From Paguma larvata (lineage: Eukaryota > Chordata > Mammalia > Carnivora > Viverridae), in contig CM057836.1 in the NCBI GenBank assembly GCA_030068075.1, positions 71,337,788-71,401,787 on the forward strand: 64,000 nt of DNA, given 5' to 3'. Position numbers and translations under genes: made by a program. Shown here in pieces: positions 54,774-64,000 of this stretch (its first letter is position 1; every line of letters begins with the position of its first letter). The notes beneath the pieces are model-generated. The model was not told where the DNA came from. It saw only the letters and a program-made list of their open reading frames with translations, and did not search any database.

Positions 54774-55192
54774 CAGTGGTTCTAGGCTGCATTTTATTTT
54801 GTTTTTTTAAAGAGATTTTTTTAAACGTTTATTTATTTTTAAGAGACAGAGAAAGAGCACAAGTGGGGGAGGGGCAGAGAGAGAGGGACACATAGAATGT
54901 GAAGCAGGCTCCAGGCTCTGAGCTGTCAACACAGAGTCCCACACGGGGCTTAAACTCACAGACTGCGAGATCATGACCTGAGCTGAAATTGGATGCTTAA
55001 GCAACTGAGCCATCCAAGCGCCCCCTAAGCTGCGTTTTAGAATCCCCTGGGGAACCTTTAAAAATCTTGGTGCTGGGCAGCTCCCCAACAGATCACATTA
55101 AACTCTCTGGAGGTAGGACTCAGGCCCAGTATTTTTTAAAAATACTTCCCCCACCCTAGGTAATTCTGATGAGCAGCCAGGGTTGAGGACTA
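54774..55192 (+). mobile_element. MER5-like hAT element split by a SINE
   Basis: The left end CAGTGGTTCTAGGCTGCATT is separated by a CAN-SINE from GAATCCCCTGGGGAACCTTT, TAATTCTGATGAGCAGCC and the GTTGAGGACTAC end. Confidence 0.7.
54800..55024 (-). mobile_element. CAN-SINE, antisense, inside MER5
   Basis: The flanks TAGGCTGCATTTTA and TAAGCTGCGTTTTA are the target duplication. The head is GGGGGCGCTTGGATGGCTCA on the - strand. Confidence 0.9.
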
Positions 55193-56483
55193 CCTTCAAG
55201 ATGGTGTAAAGCACCAGTCACCAATAATTCTCTGGGGGGCCCACATAGTTTTCCCAACCCTAGAGGCTGAAGAAGAAGACAGGGTCCTTGTGCTAGGAAG
55301 TCACTTGGCAGCTATGAAGAGATGGACCCATATTAGCATCAGGCTGAGGCCTAAGGGAAGAGAACAGCACAGGGCTGGTATGTCTGGGTGAGCCTAGGAC
55401 CTGGTGTGTCACTGGTAGAATTGTTCTGGAGAGAATGGACCATAGGAGACTTGAACCCAGGCACCTCTCACCAGCCTGACCCTCGGCTGGGCTCCTCAGA
55501 GGCCTTTGGTTTTGGCCAAGGGTAGGGCTCACAGGCATGCAGAGCCTGTGGTGCCCAAAGGGCAGGGTTTAGGCTCTAGATTCAGGGCCGCAGGGGCTGG
55601 GTGGGCTTGTGAGGGCCAGTGCCAGAGTCCCAGAGCCTGGCCCGGCTTATCCGCAGCCTCCCCAGGGAAGAGACGAGCCTGGAGGGCAGGAGGAGCCAAG
55701 CCTGGCCCCGTGGAGGCTGGGAGGTTGGGGGTAGTGAGTGAGCAAGGATGGGAAGAGAGATGAGACATAGATGTTGGGAAGGAGGGGTTGCCAGAGAGAG
55801 GGGAGGCCCAGGGGGTGGACATGTGGAGAATCATCTTCCAGCGGGTGCCCCTTGTGGCCTTGTTAGCCACACCCTTGCCACATCAGTGCCCAGAGAAAGG
55901 TGTCACCCTTCTGGAGAGCGGCAGGGACTCAGAGGGCCCAACCAGGGGCAGGGGAGGTAGCAGTGTGGCTGCTTTGGGTGGGAGTGTGGCTTAATACCTG
56001 AGACCTCTAGGCAGGAAGGCAGGCTCAGGCCCACCGACACCCCATCTCTGGTCACCAGAGTGGGTTAGGCGGGACAGGAGGCAGGGATTGACAAGGCATT
56101 TCATTCAGTTCACCCCCGTGGAACTGAGCGGCCCAGGATAGGGGCAGGATGGGACAGGAAGACAGCGTGCTGAGAGATGTGTGGGTCACACATGGAGCCC
56201 AGGGCTTGATGAGGGCTGGCCGTTGCTTCCTCATCCTCTTTCTGAGGTCCTAGAGCTCAGCGGTCATGCCTGGCAACTGAGGGCCATCAAGGAGAAAGGA
56301 AGTTGCTAGAGATTCCTGTATTTAACAGGGCAAGAGGGGACACTTGGAAAACATGCCAGGCCAGGTCACACCTGTTTAGGCTTCTAATCCCCAGCCCCTC
56401 CCAGGTTGGACATGGGGGCTACACTGCACATAACCCTGAACTCCTGTGCCCAACCCTGTGCTTGGGGTAGCTTTAACCAAACT

Positions 56484-57118
56484 GTCTATGTTAGTGTCCT
56501 GTGGCTGCTATAACACATTTCCATAGACTTTGTTGCTTCACACAACACAAATTTGTTATCTTCTAGTTCTGGAGGTGAGAAGTCTCCAAGTCAATCCCAC
56601 TGGGTTAGTCAAGGTGTTGGCAGGCTGGGTTCCAGAAGGAACCTCCTTCGAGCCGCTCTGGGGGAAAATCTGTTTCCTTGTCTTTTTCTGCTTCTAGAGA
56701 CCACCTACCTTCCTTTGCTCATGGCCTCTTCCTCAGATCGCGCCAAAGCCGTTCCTATCGGATCTGCTCCTGACTCTGACCCTCCTGCTTTCCTCTTGTA
56801 AGGATCCCTGTGACTCTGTCAGGTTCACCTGGATAATCCAGACGATCTCCCCATCTCCGGCCCCTTAACTCAATCATGTTTGCAAAGTCCCTTTACCATG
56901 CACGAGGACAGGGGCACCTGGCTGGCTCAGTGGGTAGAATGTGTGGCTTTTGATCTTGGGGTCATGAATTTGAGCCCTATGTTGAGTGTAGAGATTGCTT
57001 AAATGAACAGACTTAAAAAAAAAAAAAAAGAAAACAAAACATGTAGGAGAACACTTTCACAGGTTCCAGGGATTAGGACATGGACACCTTTGGGGGGGAC
57101 ATTATTCATACCTCCACA
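56484..57118 (-). mobile_element. MaLR-like LTR (MLT1-type), antisense, with a SINE inside
   Basis: TGTCCTGTGGCTGCTATAAC, CTAGTTCTGGAGGTGAGAAG, TGGATAATCCAGACGATCTC and TTTCACAGGTTCCAGGGATT follow the antisense order of the LTR seen sense at 27938. The SINE at 56909-57030 interrupts it. Confidence 0.6.
56909..57030 (+). mobile_element. Older CAN-SINE subtype
   Basis: The head is GGGGCACCTGGCTGGCTCAG, it lacks a CT tract and ends in an A15 run. Confidence 0.88.
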
Positions 57119-57562
57119 CAGCATAGCTAGGATAGGGAATGGGGCATCCTTCTGCCAGGAACACTACTCCCCACTTGCACCCTTGGTATGCTAACTCCAA
57201 GCATACCATCATCCTGAGACTGGTTGGGTGCTTCTCAAAAATACCCCAGCAGTTCCCAGATACTGGCCTGAAGCCAGTGCTGGATTGCGGGCTCCGGGAT
57301 CATAGAGTTGGGGTTTCTGTGAATTTCCCAGTGCCTAGCAGTGTTAGCACATAGTAGATGCTCACTGAATACTAGATGTGCTCCAAGATACAAAATTATC
57401 CTGTAGGAAATGCAGAAGCTTTGTAGAAAATATGTTATGGAAATTCCTTTGATTATGTTGAAACACAAGGATTTATTTAGGGAATGCCTGGTAGCTTGAA
57501 TAACCTCAGTCCTTGCTGGTGTTGGGCGCCGACAGAAATCACCTGATAAAATAAGTTGTTGG

Positions 57563-57779
57563 TTTTTTTTTTTTTTTTGAAGTTTATTTATGTATTGAGA
57601 AAGAGAGCACATGTGTGCAAATGGGCAAGGGGCAGAGAGAGAGAGAGAGAATCCCAGGCAGGCTCTGTACTGTCAGTGCACAGCCTGATGCGGGGCTTGA
57701 ACCCACGAACTGTGAGATCGTGACCTGGGCTGAAATCAAGAGTCGGATGCTCAACTGACTGAGCCACCCAGGCACCCCG
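57563..57779 (-). mobile_element. CAN-SINE, antisense
   Basis: It has a T run, GAGAGA tract and felid body, with head GGGGTGCCTGGGTGGCTCAG on the - strand. Confidence 0.92.
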
Positions 57780-57819
57780 AGTTTTTCAAAAGCGGGGAGT
57801 AAAGAAATTGAGTCCTTCC

Positions 57820-57880
57820 CTGGCTCGTGCTCTGTGTCTCTCTCTCTCAGAAATAAACACTAAAAAAGAAAAAAAAAAGA
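57820..57880 (+). mobile_element. CAN-SINE 3' tail fragment
   Basis: Only CTGGCTCGTGCTCTGTGTCT, the CT run and the A tail remain. Confidence 0.7.
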
Positions 57881-58114
57881 AATTGCATACTGATGTAGAA
57901 ATCATTCCTGGAGGGTTGATCTTAAGTTTGCAGGCATTAGACATTATAAACAGGCTCTCTCTAGGTCACTTAAGTGATCATCGTGTTAAAAGTTGTGCTG
58001 TGGGAAGGGGGGCTGGGCAGAGGGGGATCCCCTGGTATTTTACAAATGCTACTTATGACTCCAGATGAAATTTCCAGTGGCCACATTATTCCAGGATTTT
58101 AAACGCACCCTATC

Positions 58115-58190
58115 TTTTATTATTATTATTTGTTTTAATTCTAGTGTAGTTAACATATAGTGTTATATTAGCTTCAGGTGTAATAAAAGT
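58115..58190 (-). mobile_element. L1 3'-terminal fragment, antisense
   Basis: AGTGTAGTTAACATATAGTG and TTATATTAGCTTCAGGTGTA are the complement of a common mammalian L1 3'UTR segment. Confidence 0.65.
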
Positions 58191-58234
58191 GCCCTATCTT
58201 AAATAACTTGTTTGGAAGTGAAAATGAAGCATCT

Positions 58235-58362
58235 GGGGACGCCTGGGTGGCCCAGTGGGTTAAGTGCCTGACTCTCGGTTTCAGCCCAGGTCATGATCTC
58301 AGGTTTCATGAGTTTGAGGCCCGCGTTGGACTCTGCACTGACAGTGTGGAGCCCACTTAGGA

Positions 58363-58399
<37 letters not shown>

Positions 58400-58448
58400 C
58401 CTGCTCTTTCTGCACATGCTCCCTCTCTCTATAAATAAACTTAAAAAG
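58235..58448 (+). mobile_element. CAN-SINE with target-site duplication
   Basis: The head is GGGACGCCTGGGTGGCCCAG. The flanks AAAATGAAGCATCTGG and AAAACGAAGCTTCTGG match at 14 of 16 positions. Confidence 0.92.
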
Positions 58449-59694
58449 AAAACGAAGCTTCTGGAAAATTATGTCTAATGACCCGCATGCTTACAGTGTA
58501 GATGAAGATCCTAATGGAGAAGATGCATGTTTCTATAGTAATTTGTGGAGTAGGATTAAATACATGTGTAGCTTTATTAAGAAAACAAAATGGATTGGAA
58601 CCAACTCTAGGCCCTTGAGCAGCCATATTAGACCGAGGAGGGCTGTGACCCCTCCGCAGAGCCCCTGATGCAGACACTCCGAGGGCAAAGCGCTGAGAGG
58701 GCGTGTGGGTTGGGTGAGAGGGAAGGCTGAGGTCAGCCTGTGGGTAGGCCAGGGTGGCCTTGCTCCATGTTTGTACCCAAGCCTCCTAGTGGCAGGAGAG
58801 CCTCCCTGGGGCCCAGCTGGTGTCCCATTCATGAGAGCACATGTAAGTGTTGCTGAGCCCAGGTGTGTGGGATGTGCGGGCTCCACTCAGGAAGCGTGAC
58901 CCAGAGGGCCTGTGCCAGCCTGGGCGTTCTGACAAAACATAGGGTCCCATAACATGGGTGGTGGGAGGTGGGTAGTGGGGAAGGAGGGAGACAGAGTTCT
59001 GAGAGGTGTGGGAATGGGGTTCTGAAGAATGAGGGGCGTGGAGTGAGCCTCAGCAGGAATTCCAGGAAGAGACCTGCAGAGGTGAAGCAGACCTGGGAGG
59101 TCACAGGTCTTTGAGGCCACAGGAGACCCGGTAGATAGATGCCTAAGAGGAAGAAGCAGGAAGGCAGAGGAAAGAAAGAGGGCAAGGGCCCCAGGGGAAT
59201 GTTGCTCCCAGCTGAGAAGAGAAGCTGTCTGGATGCAGGAGAGTGCCCTGCCTCAGCCCAGCCCACTCTAGCCTCTGTGGATTCACCCCCAGCTTGCACC
59301 GGGCTGGGCCGCCAAAGCCCCTGCACCCTTGGCGGGGTGTTCTCAGGGATGGGGAACAACCCACAGGCCATGTGGGAAGCCACAACCCACAGCCACTAGG
59401 CCCTGGGCCTTGTTGGGGGGTGGCGAGCTGTGGGCTCCCGGGCACGAGACTGGAGTGTGAGAGGACACTTAATGGCCCCTTCCTCTGAGCCCGAGCCAAA
59501 GCAATTACATCACAGTTCCAGATGGGGAGTCTTGACCTCAGAGTCAGGCTGCAGGAGCTGGAAAGGTTGTTGGGGATAGAATGGAGTTCTAGTGCCTCCA
59601 TCATCTTTTTGCCCTTTTGAGAGTGGGCATCTTTTTTTTTTTTTTTTTTTTATCTGAGAGCTCTGTCTTTACGGAGATTCACCTCTTCATTTTT

Positions 59695-59912
59695 TTTTTT
59701 AATTTTTTTTTAATTTTTTTATTTTTGAGAGACATAGAGACAGAGCATGAGCAAGGGAAGGGCAGAGAGAGAGGGAGACACAGAATCTGAAGCAGGCTCC
59801 AGGCTCTGAGCCGTCAGCACAGAGCCCGAGGCGGGGCTCGAACTCACAGACCGTGAGATCATGACCTGAGCTGAAGTCGGCTGCTCAACTGACTGAGCCA
59901 CCCAGGCGCCCC
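59695..59912 (-). mobile_element. CAN-SINE, antisense, with perfect target-site duplication
   Basis: It is flanked by TCACCTCTTCATTTTT at 59679-59694 and 59913-59928. The head is GGGGCGCCTGGGTGGCTCAG on the - strand, so a young copy. Confidence 0.94.
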
Positions 59913-61017
59913 TCACCTCTTCATTTTTGCTCCTACTTTCCTGCTCCTGTCCTCCAGCTGCCCTCCCTTCTCTCCGCCCCATGGCTTCTGCTGCTTTTCA
60001 GCTTCTGCTGTCACCACCAGCTGCTTCCCTCTTCCTTGGTCCCACACTCATATTGCAGAGGCCAGAGCCTCTGCAAGCCTTTATCAATGTGCGCGTCATA
60101 AAAGACAAAGAGAGGCAAAAGGAAACTAAAGGGACATGACAACCAAGCAAGGTATGTCGTCCCGGGCTGGAGGGAAACACTGCTACAAAGAACACGAGTG
60201 ACGAACTGGCGTCTGGGTGGGAGAGGAGCTAGAACAGTGTGTCGGAGTCAAATCCCCTCATTTGTTAACCGAGCCTGTGGTTATGTCAGACAATGACCCT
60301 TGTTCTTTGCAAACACACTGCAGTATTAAGGGGTAAAGGGGCATGATTTATATAATCTATGCTCAGATGGGTCCAAAGAAAATAAATAACATGTTTTTAA
60401 AAGAGTCGATGACCGACTTCTTGCCAAATTCCAACGGGACAATTAAGGGAGGAAGAGAATGAGAGTGGGAGAGAGTGAGTGAGACCAGGAGAGCAGGGGT
60501 AGTCACCACCGGTGCGGGGACCCCCTGCATAGGGGCGCTCAGCCATGTCACAGGCTGTGGGGCAGTCCACAGAGGCGGAGCTTTGGTTGTGGAATCTAGT
60601 CATGGTCCAGTCAGCTGGCAGGCAGGAGAGTGGGGTCACATGGCCCAACAAACAGCTCCTGTGGTGAGCTCATCATGTTTCCGGGCTGCCTGGCATCTTC
60701 CGAACCTCCTTGCTAGTTGGGGACCTTCCAGCTTCTTGAGTAGCCTTCACTTAAGGAGTGTCCTCTCCGGCACTGAGCATCATTCATTCCTCCTCACTGA
60801 AAGCGGGACCCAAGCCTCCAGCCAGTGGGGTGAAGCTGCCAGCTTCTGGGCACCCAAGGCACCCCAGGACCTGTGTGTCATCCCCTGTGATGCTGCAGTC
60901 CCGGTGATGCATGTTTCCATGGATCCCAGAGGGGCCATCCTGCTGCCGCCAAGATGGGCACTTCTGTGTCTCTCTCTCAAGGTCCAGTGAGCTGGTGCTG
61001 TGCGGTGTCTTCAGAAG

Positions 61018-61155
61018 GCGGTGGAAAGAACACTGGCTCTGTAGGCCAGGGCCTAGGTTCTCAGGCACCATAACCTCTCCACCTTTCATGGGGACAAGAC
61101 CCACCTCCCAAGGCTGTCGACTACCAAAGGAGCAATGTGACAAGTACAGTGCCTT
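61018..61155 (+). mobile_element. MIR-like fragment
   Basis: GGTGGAAAGAACACTGGCTC, followed by CCACCTTTCATGGGGACAAG and GTACAGTGCCTTATACGC, fits the MIR order. Confidence 0.55.
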
Positions 61156-63039
61156 ATACGCTTACACCTTATACATTGGTTAGCGCAGGGAGAATGTTAG
61201 GATAGTCGCTGCCAGTTTGATTCCAAGGGAGCGGCCAGTTAGTAGTAGAGCAGTGCCTTTGAACCTGGGCGGGGTGCGGACTCCATCCCAGAAGCCAGAC
61301 TGTAGCTTCTTTGGCCCCAGGTCCATGCACTGCAGTCACTGCCCTAGGGCACTCATGAGGGAGTATTCCTGGAACCACCTCCAATGGGTCTCTGTCCTTT
61401 GTACCTGGAAGAGCCTGATAAAAATTCCCAGAAATTTCTGGCAGGGGGCAGACAGCAGGATACTTTCCCCGTCATGGCCTTCCCAGCCTCCACAATCCTT
61501 CAGATCAGTATCATGGGGGTTGGTACCACAGGTCGCTTATGTGTGAGGCTCCTTGATTATGGGTTGCCATCAAGCGCTGGCAGCATGGGCCGGGGGAGGT
61601 TTGTTTAGTTGGAAGCTTCCCAAGGCCGAGAAATATTTGCATGGTGATGACATCTGAGCGCCCGGTTGGGGAGCAAATGCAACAATGAGCACTTTGGTAT
61701 CAGAAAGGAGTCTGGGTGTTGGTGCCTGAAATTCCATTCATATTTATGCCTGTAGATAAACACTATTAATACTGAAGGGCTGTGTCCTAGAGTGTGGTGG
61801 GGGTGCTGGAGGTCCATGGGGGCGACCATACAACCCTGAGTCTTGTCTCTAGACTCCAGCCCTTGTTCTGGCACCGTGGATTGGACGTGGCGTTTGTGTC
61901 TGAACAAGGGGTCTGCTGACGGGATCTGGGGGTCAGGAAATGCCTGGGTCTCCACTATTGCCTGACTTTCCAACATCTGACAACTAATGTCAGCTTGTGT
62001 CAGGAATAGGAAGGCCTCCCCTCCCTCCATTCTCTTCCTGGTAGGATGAGTTTTCTAGACCTTTCTTTCTCCAGGGCTGGCAGACAATGTGACACCACCT
62101 ATGGCCTCAGGCAGCTTTTTAATGCTCACCAGGGTCCTTGAGCCGGGGTGAGGGTGGGAGATAAGTAATATGATACTAACTGTTAAATCACTGAAGACTA
62201 TTTCCTAAAATATTATAGCGAAAGGGAAGCTGTGAACCCACCAGCTCCAGAAAAGGCCCTTCCTCTCTGGAACAGCAAACCACACCCCAAGAATAGGGCT
62301 GAGGTTGGGAGCAGAGGCCAGACCGCCGTGAGGCCACAGGAGTGGGAAGTTCGTGTGTAGGCCGAGTTCTAGGGGAAGCCTCTAGGGCATCCGTCTTAAG
62401 AGTGGGTGGCTGCAGCCCTAGGGGTGCACCAGATGATCCCTTGGGGCACACGAAGAAAACAGAGCTTCTTGCAAACTTATGTCATCCTCCAAAATTTCGA
62501 TGCATGTTTGTAATGTATGTAGTCTGTCATAGTGGGTGTAGCATGGTTTGGGGGCATACTGGTATGGACTTGATAGCGCAGGTGGCGGGTCAGGATGCGT
62601 GCAGCCGGGATCCTCCCCACGCAGGCCACTCCTGGTGCTCCCCCCCCAGGTGCTGGAGCCGTGCCACCGGCAGTGCCTGCAGGGCGTGCTCACTTGTTTG
62701 GATGACAGGTCCAGCCCTGGCCTCTCCCAGCTGGGTGCTAGAGTTAGCAGGGGACTCAGGCCCACCTGAGTTACAGGTGGCAGGCCACCTGGACCCCCTC
62801 TACCCCCTTCCACCCACCCCCAGGTTTCAGCACCTCCCTAGCCCTCTCTGCTCTCACCTGTTCAAAGTCTCTTCTCGCCCCCCTCCCTTGCCTGGACCCC
62901 TCCCACTAGTGTGGCCTGCCCTGGGTGGCCCTCTCAGACCTCTCCTCCATGCCACACTCCCTCCTCACTAGGCGCTCAGGACCTGTTCTGGAATGCCTGT
63001 TGGATGCAATGAAAACGCTGTGTCCCTTTCAAGGGTCTC

Positions 63040-63058
63040 TTTATTCAAGACCTTTATT
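63040..63058 (-). terminator. Two poly(A) signals of a converging - strand gene
   Basis: On the - strand, AATAAA occurs at 63058-63053 and again at 63045-63040, reading GAAATAAAGGTCTTG then AATAAAGAGACC. Conserved-looking unique sequence lies on their transcript side. Known gene order places TTC7A here in convergent orientation, but no coding exon is inside the window to prove it. Confidence 0.45.
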
Positions 63059-64000
63059 TCAAACTGCCAGCAGCTTGGCCCAGCCCTCCGAGGCTTCCTC
63101 CAGAGGAACGCTGCAAGCCAAAATGCATCTGGCACCTTTCCTATCACCAATAACTGACTACCAATCTTCGGGCACCCTGAGGCAAACCAATAGCATTTGC
63201 GTTTTCTGTTTACTTTTCTTCTAATAGAATTTCAGATAAAAATAGATCTCTATCACATACATATATATATATATTATATTTATACACACACGTATCGAGA
63301 CAGAGATCCTTCAACCAAGCGGTGAAGGATCCAAGTGTCCTCTGCGGTGCCCCTCATGGAGTGGGAAGCCCAGGAGGAGCAGGCCTGCTCTGGGAGGCAC
63401 CTGGCGGTGTGCAGTGCTGAGCCAGTGAGGCGAGGAGGACGGGTCTCTCCCTCTGAGGAGCAGACTGGGCAGTGTCCAACCAGGGCAGCCCTCGCCCAGT
63501 CTGTCCACACACTCATCTTAAGACGAGAGAGACGTACCAGATGGAGCTTTAAAACTAAAACCCAAAGTGCAGAGAAAAAAAGGAATTCCCTGATAGGCCC
63601 GAGGGGCTGACTTCTTGGAGAATCCCAAGAGCATCACATGGCAGGGCTAGGGGAACCCACAGCCCACCAGCCCCAGGTTCCCTGCTGACAGGGATTTGCT
63701 CTGTCCCCTCCTCTGGTCTCCACAGTCCCCACTGGGCCCCAGGCAGGGGGGAGCCAAATGGCCAGGGTGGCAGGGGGTTGGGTCACCCATAAAAGCCTGA
63801 AGTGGAAATGGGCTGTGGGCGGTGAGATGTGCTGGGGTCAGTCCTGGAGACTGCCCAGCTTCATACCATTGTCCTCAGAGGGCTCTGCATTGTACCCATA
63901 TGGCCCAGAAACTTAAGGCTTGAAGGATATGTTGATGCAAGGTATTAGGAAGAACTGGGTCCAGCTGCCATGTTTGTATCCTAGGGTCTATAGCCTAGAG
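63059..64000 (-). other. Probable 3'UTR of a - strand gene (TTC7A by synteny)
   Basis: This is repeat-free apart from an AT run at about 63257-63276. It ends at the window edge and precedes paired poly(A) signals. I found no TTC7A coding sequence on the - strand, so the assignment rests on neighbourhood only. Confidence 0.35.

Larger units (their letters stand above)
51485..63020. other. Intergenic region downstream of STPG4
   Basis: No exon is supported. G+C content is visibly higher than to the left, and SINEs are fewer: 54800-55024, 56909-57030, 57563-57779, 57820-57880, 58235-58448 and 59695-59912. It also contains a MER5 copy, a MaLR-like LTR and a short L1 tail. The long ORFs here follow from high G+C and overlap in several frames. 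Stretches 51500-54700 and 60000-63000 show no recognisable element apart from a MIR at about 61018. Confidence 0.7.

Noticed and set aside
58829..59383. 184-codon open frame on the - strand
   Set aside because: The composition is proline/leucine/serine-rich as expected for out-of-frame G+C-rich DNA. It does not match TTC7A.
62653..62709. Exon-like segment between a C-rich AG and a GT
   Set aside because: A C-tract followed by CAG and a later GT look like splice sites, but the enclosed frame matches no known protein and it does not fit STPG4 or TTC7A.
62342..62971. 209-codon open frame on the + strand
   Set aside because: It lies in G+C-rich DNA where several overlapping frames on both strands are open. 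There is no recognisable domain and no start context or splice support.

Overview
The window is mammalian nuclear DNA, almost certainly from a cat-family carnivore (Felidae). It holds spliced genes with GT-AG introns. Around 39 copies or fragments of the carnivore tRNA-Lys-derived CAN-SINE (head GCCTGGGTGGCTCAG, CT-rich body, A-rich tail) have the felid-type body. There are also antisense carnivore L1 fragments and old mammal-wide repeats (MIR, L2, MER5, MER20, Tigger-type and MaLR-like elements). Nothing looks bacterial, viral-episomal or like a CRISPR locus.

Layout. Positions 1-4822 are the 3' part of CALM2 (calmodulin 2) on the + strand: the last four coding exons, an intact stop and the 3'UTR with its poly(A) signal. 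Exons 1 and 2 lie upstream of the window. Positions 4823-9150 are intergenic. A small CpG-rich promoter at about 9150-9372 starts STPG4 (sperm-tail PG-rich repeat containing 4, formerly C2orf61/GSE), also on the + strand. All seven coding exons can be placed by splice sites and continuous reading frame (9373-51460), giving a 243-residue protein. Its introns are long and packed with SINEs. Positions 51485 to about 63020 have no gene I can support; this part is visibly richer in G+C and poorer in SINEs than the rest. At about 63030-63060 two poly(A) signals on the - strand suggest the end of a converging gene. By the known order CALM2-STPG4-TTC7A this is probably TTC7A, with its 3'UTR filling the right edge.

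Calmodulin is the universal calcium sensor. STPG4 is a small germline/zygote protein built from PG-rich repeats. The two genes are neighbours on the same strand with no sign of shared regulation; the order matches human 2p21 in reverse orientation.

No undescribed multi-gene system is visible. The observations most worth a second look are a 30-nt 5' fragment of U6 snRNA bounded by 13-bp direct repeats (a tailless retropseudogene), two RFX X-box-like sites in the STPG4 promoter, the STPG4 stop codon abutting its poly(A) signal with a shifted C-terminal frame, an internally deleted L1, nested and inverted SINE pairs, and a CpG-dense unassigned block inside STPG4 intron 3.
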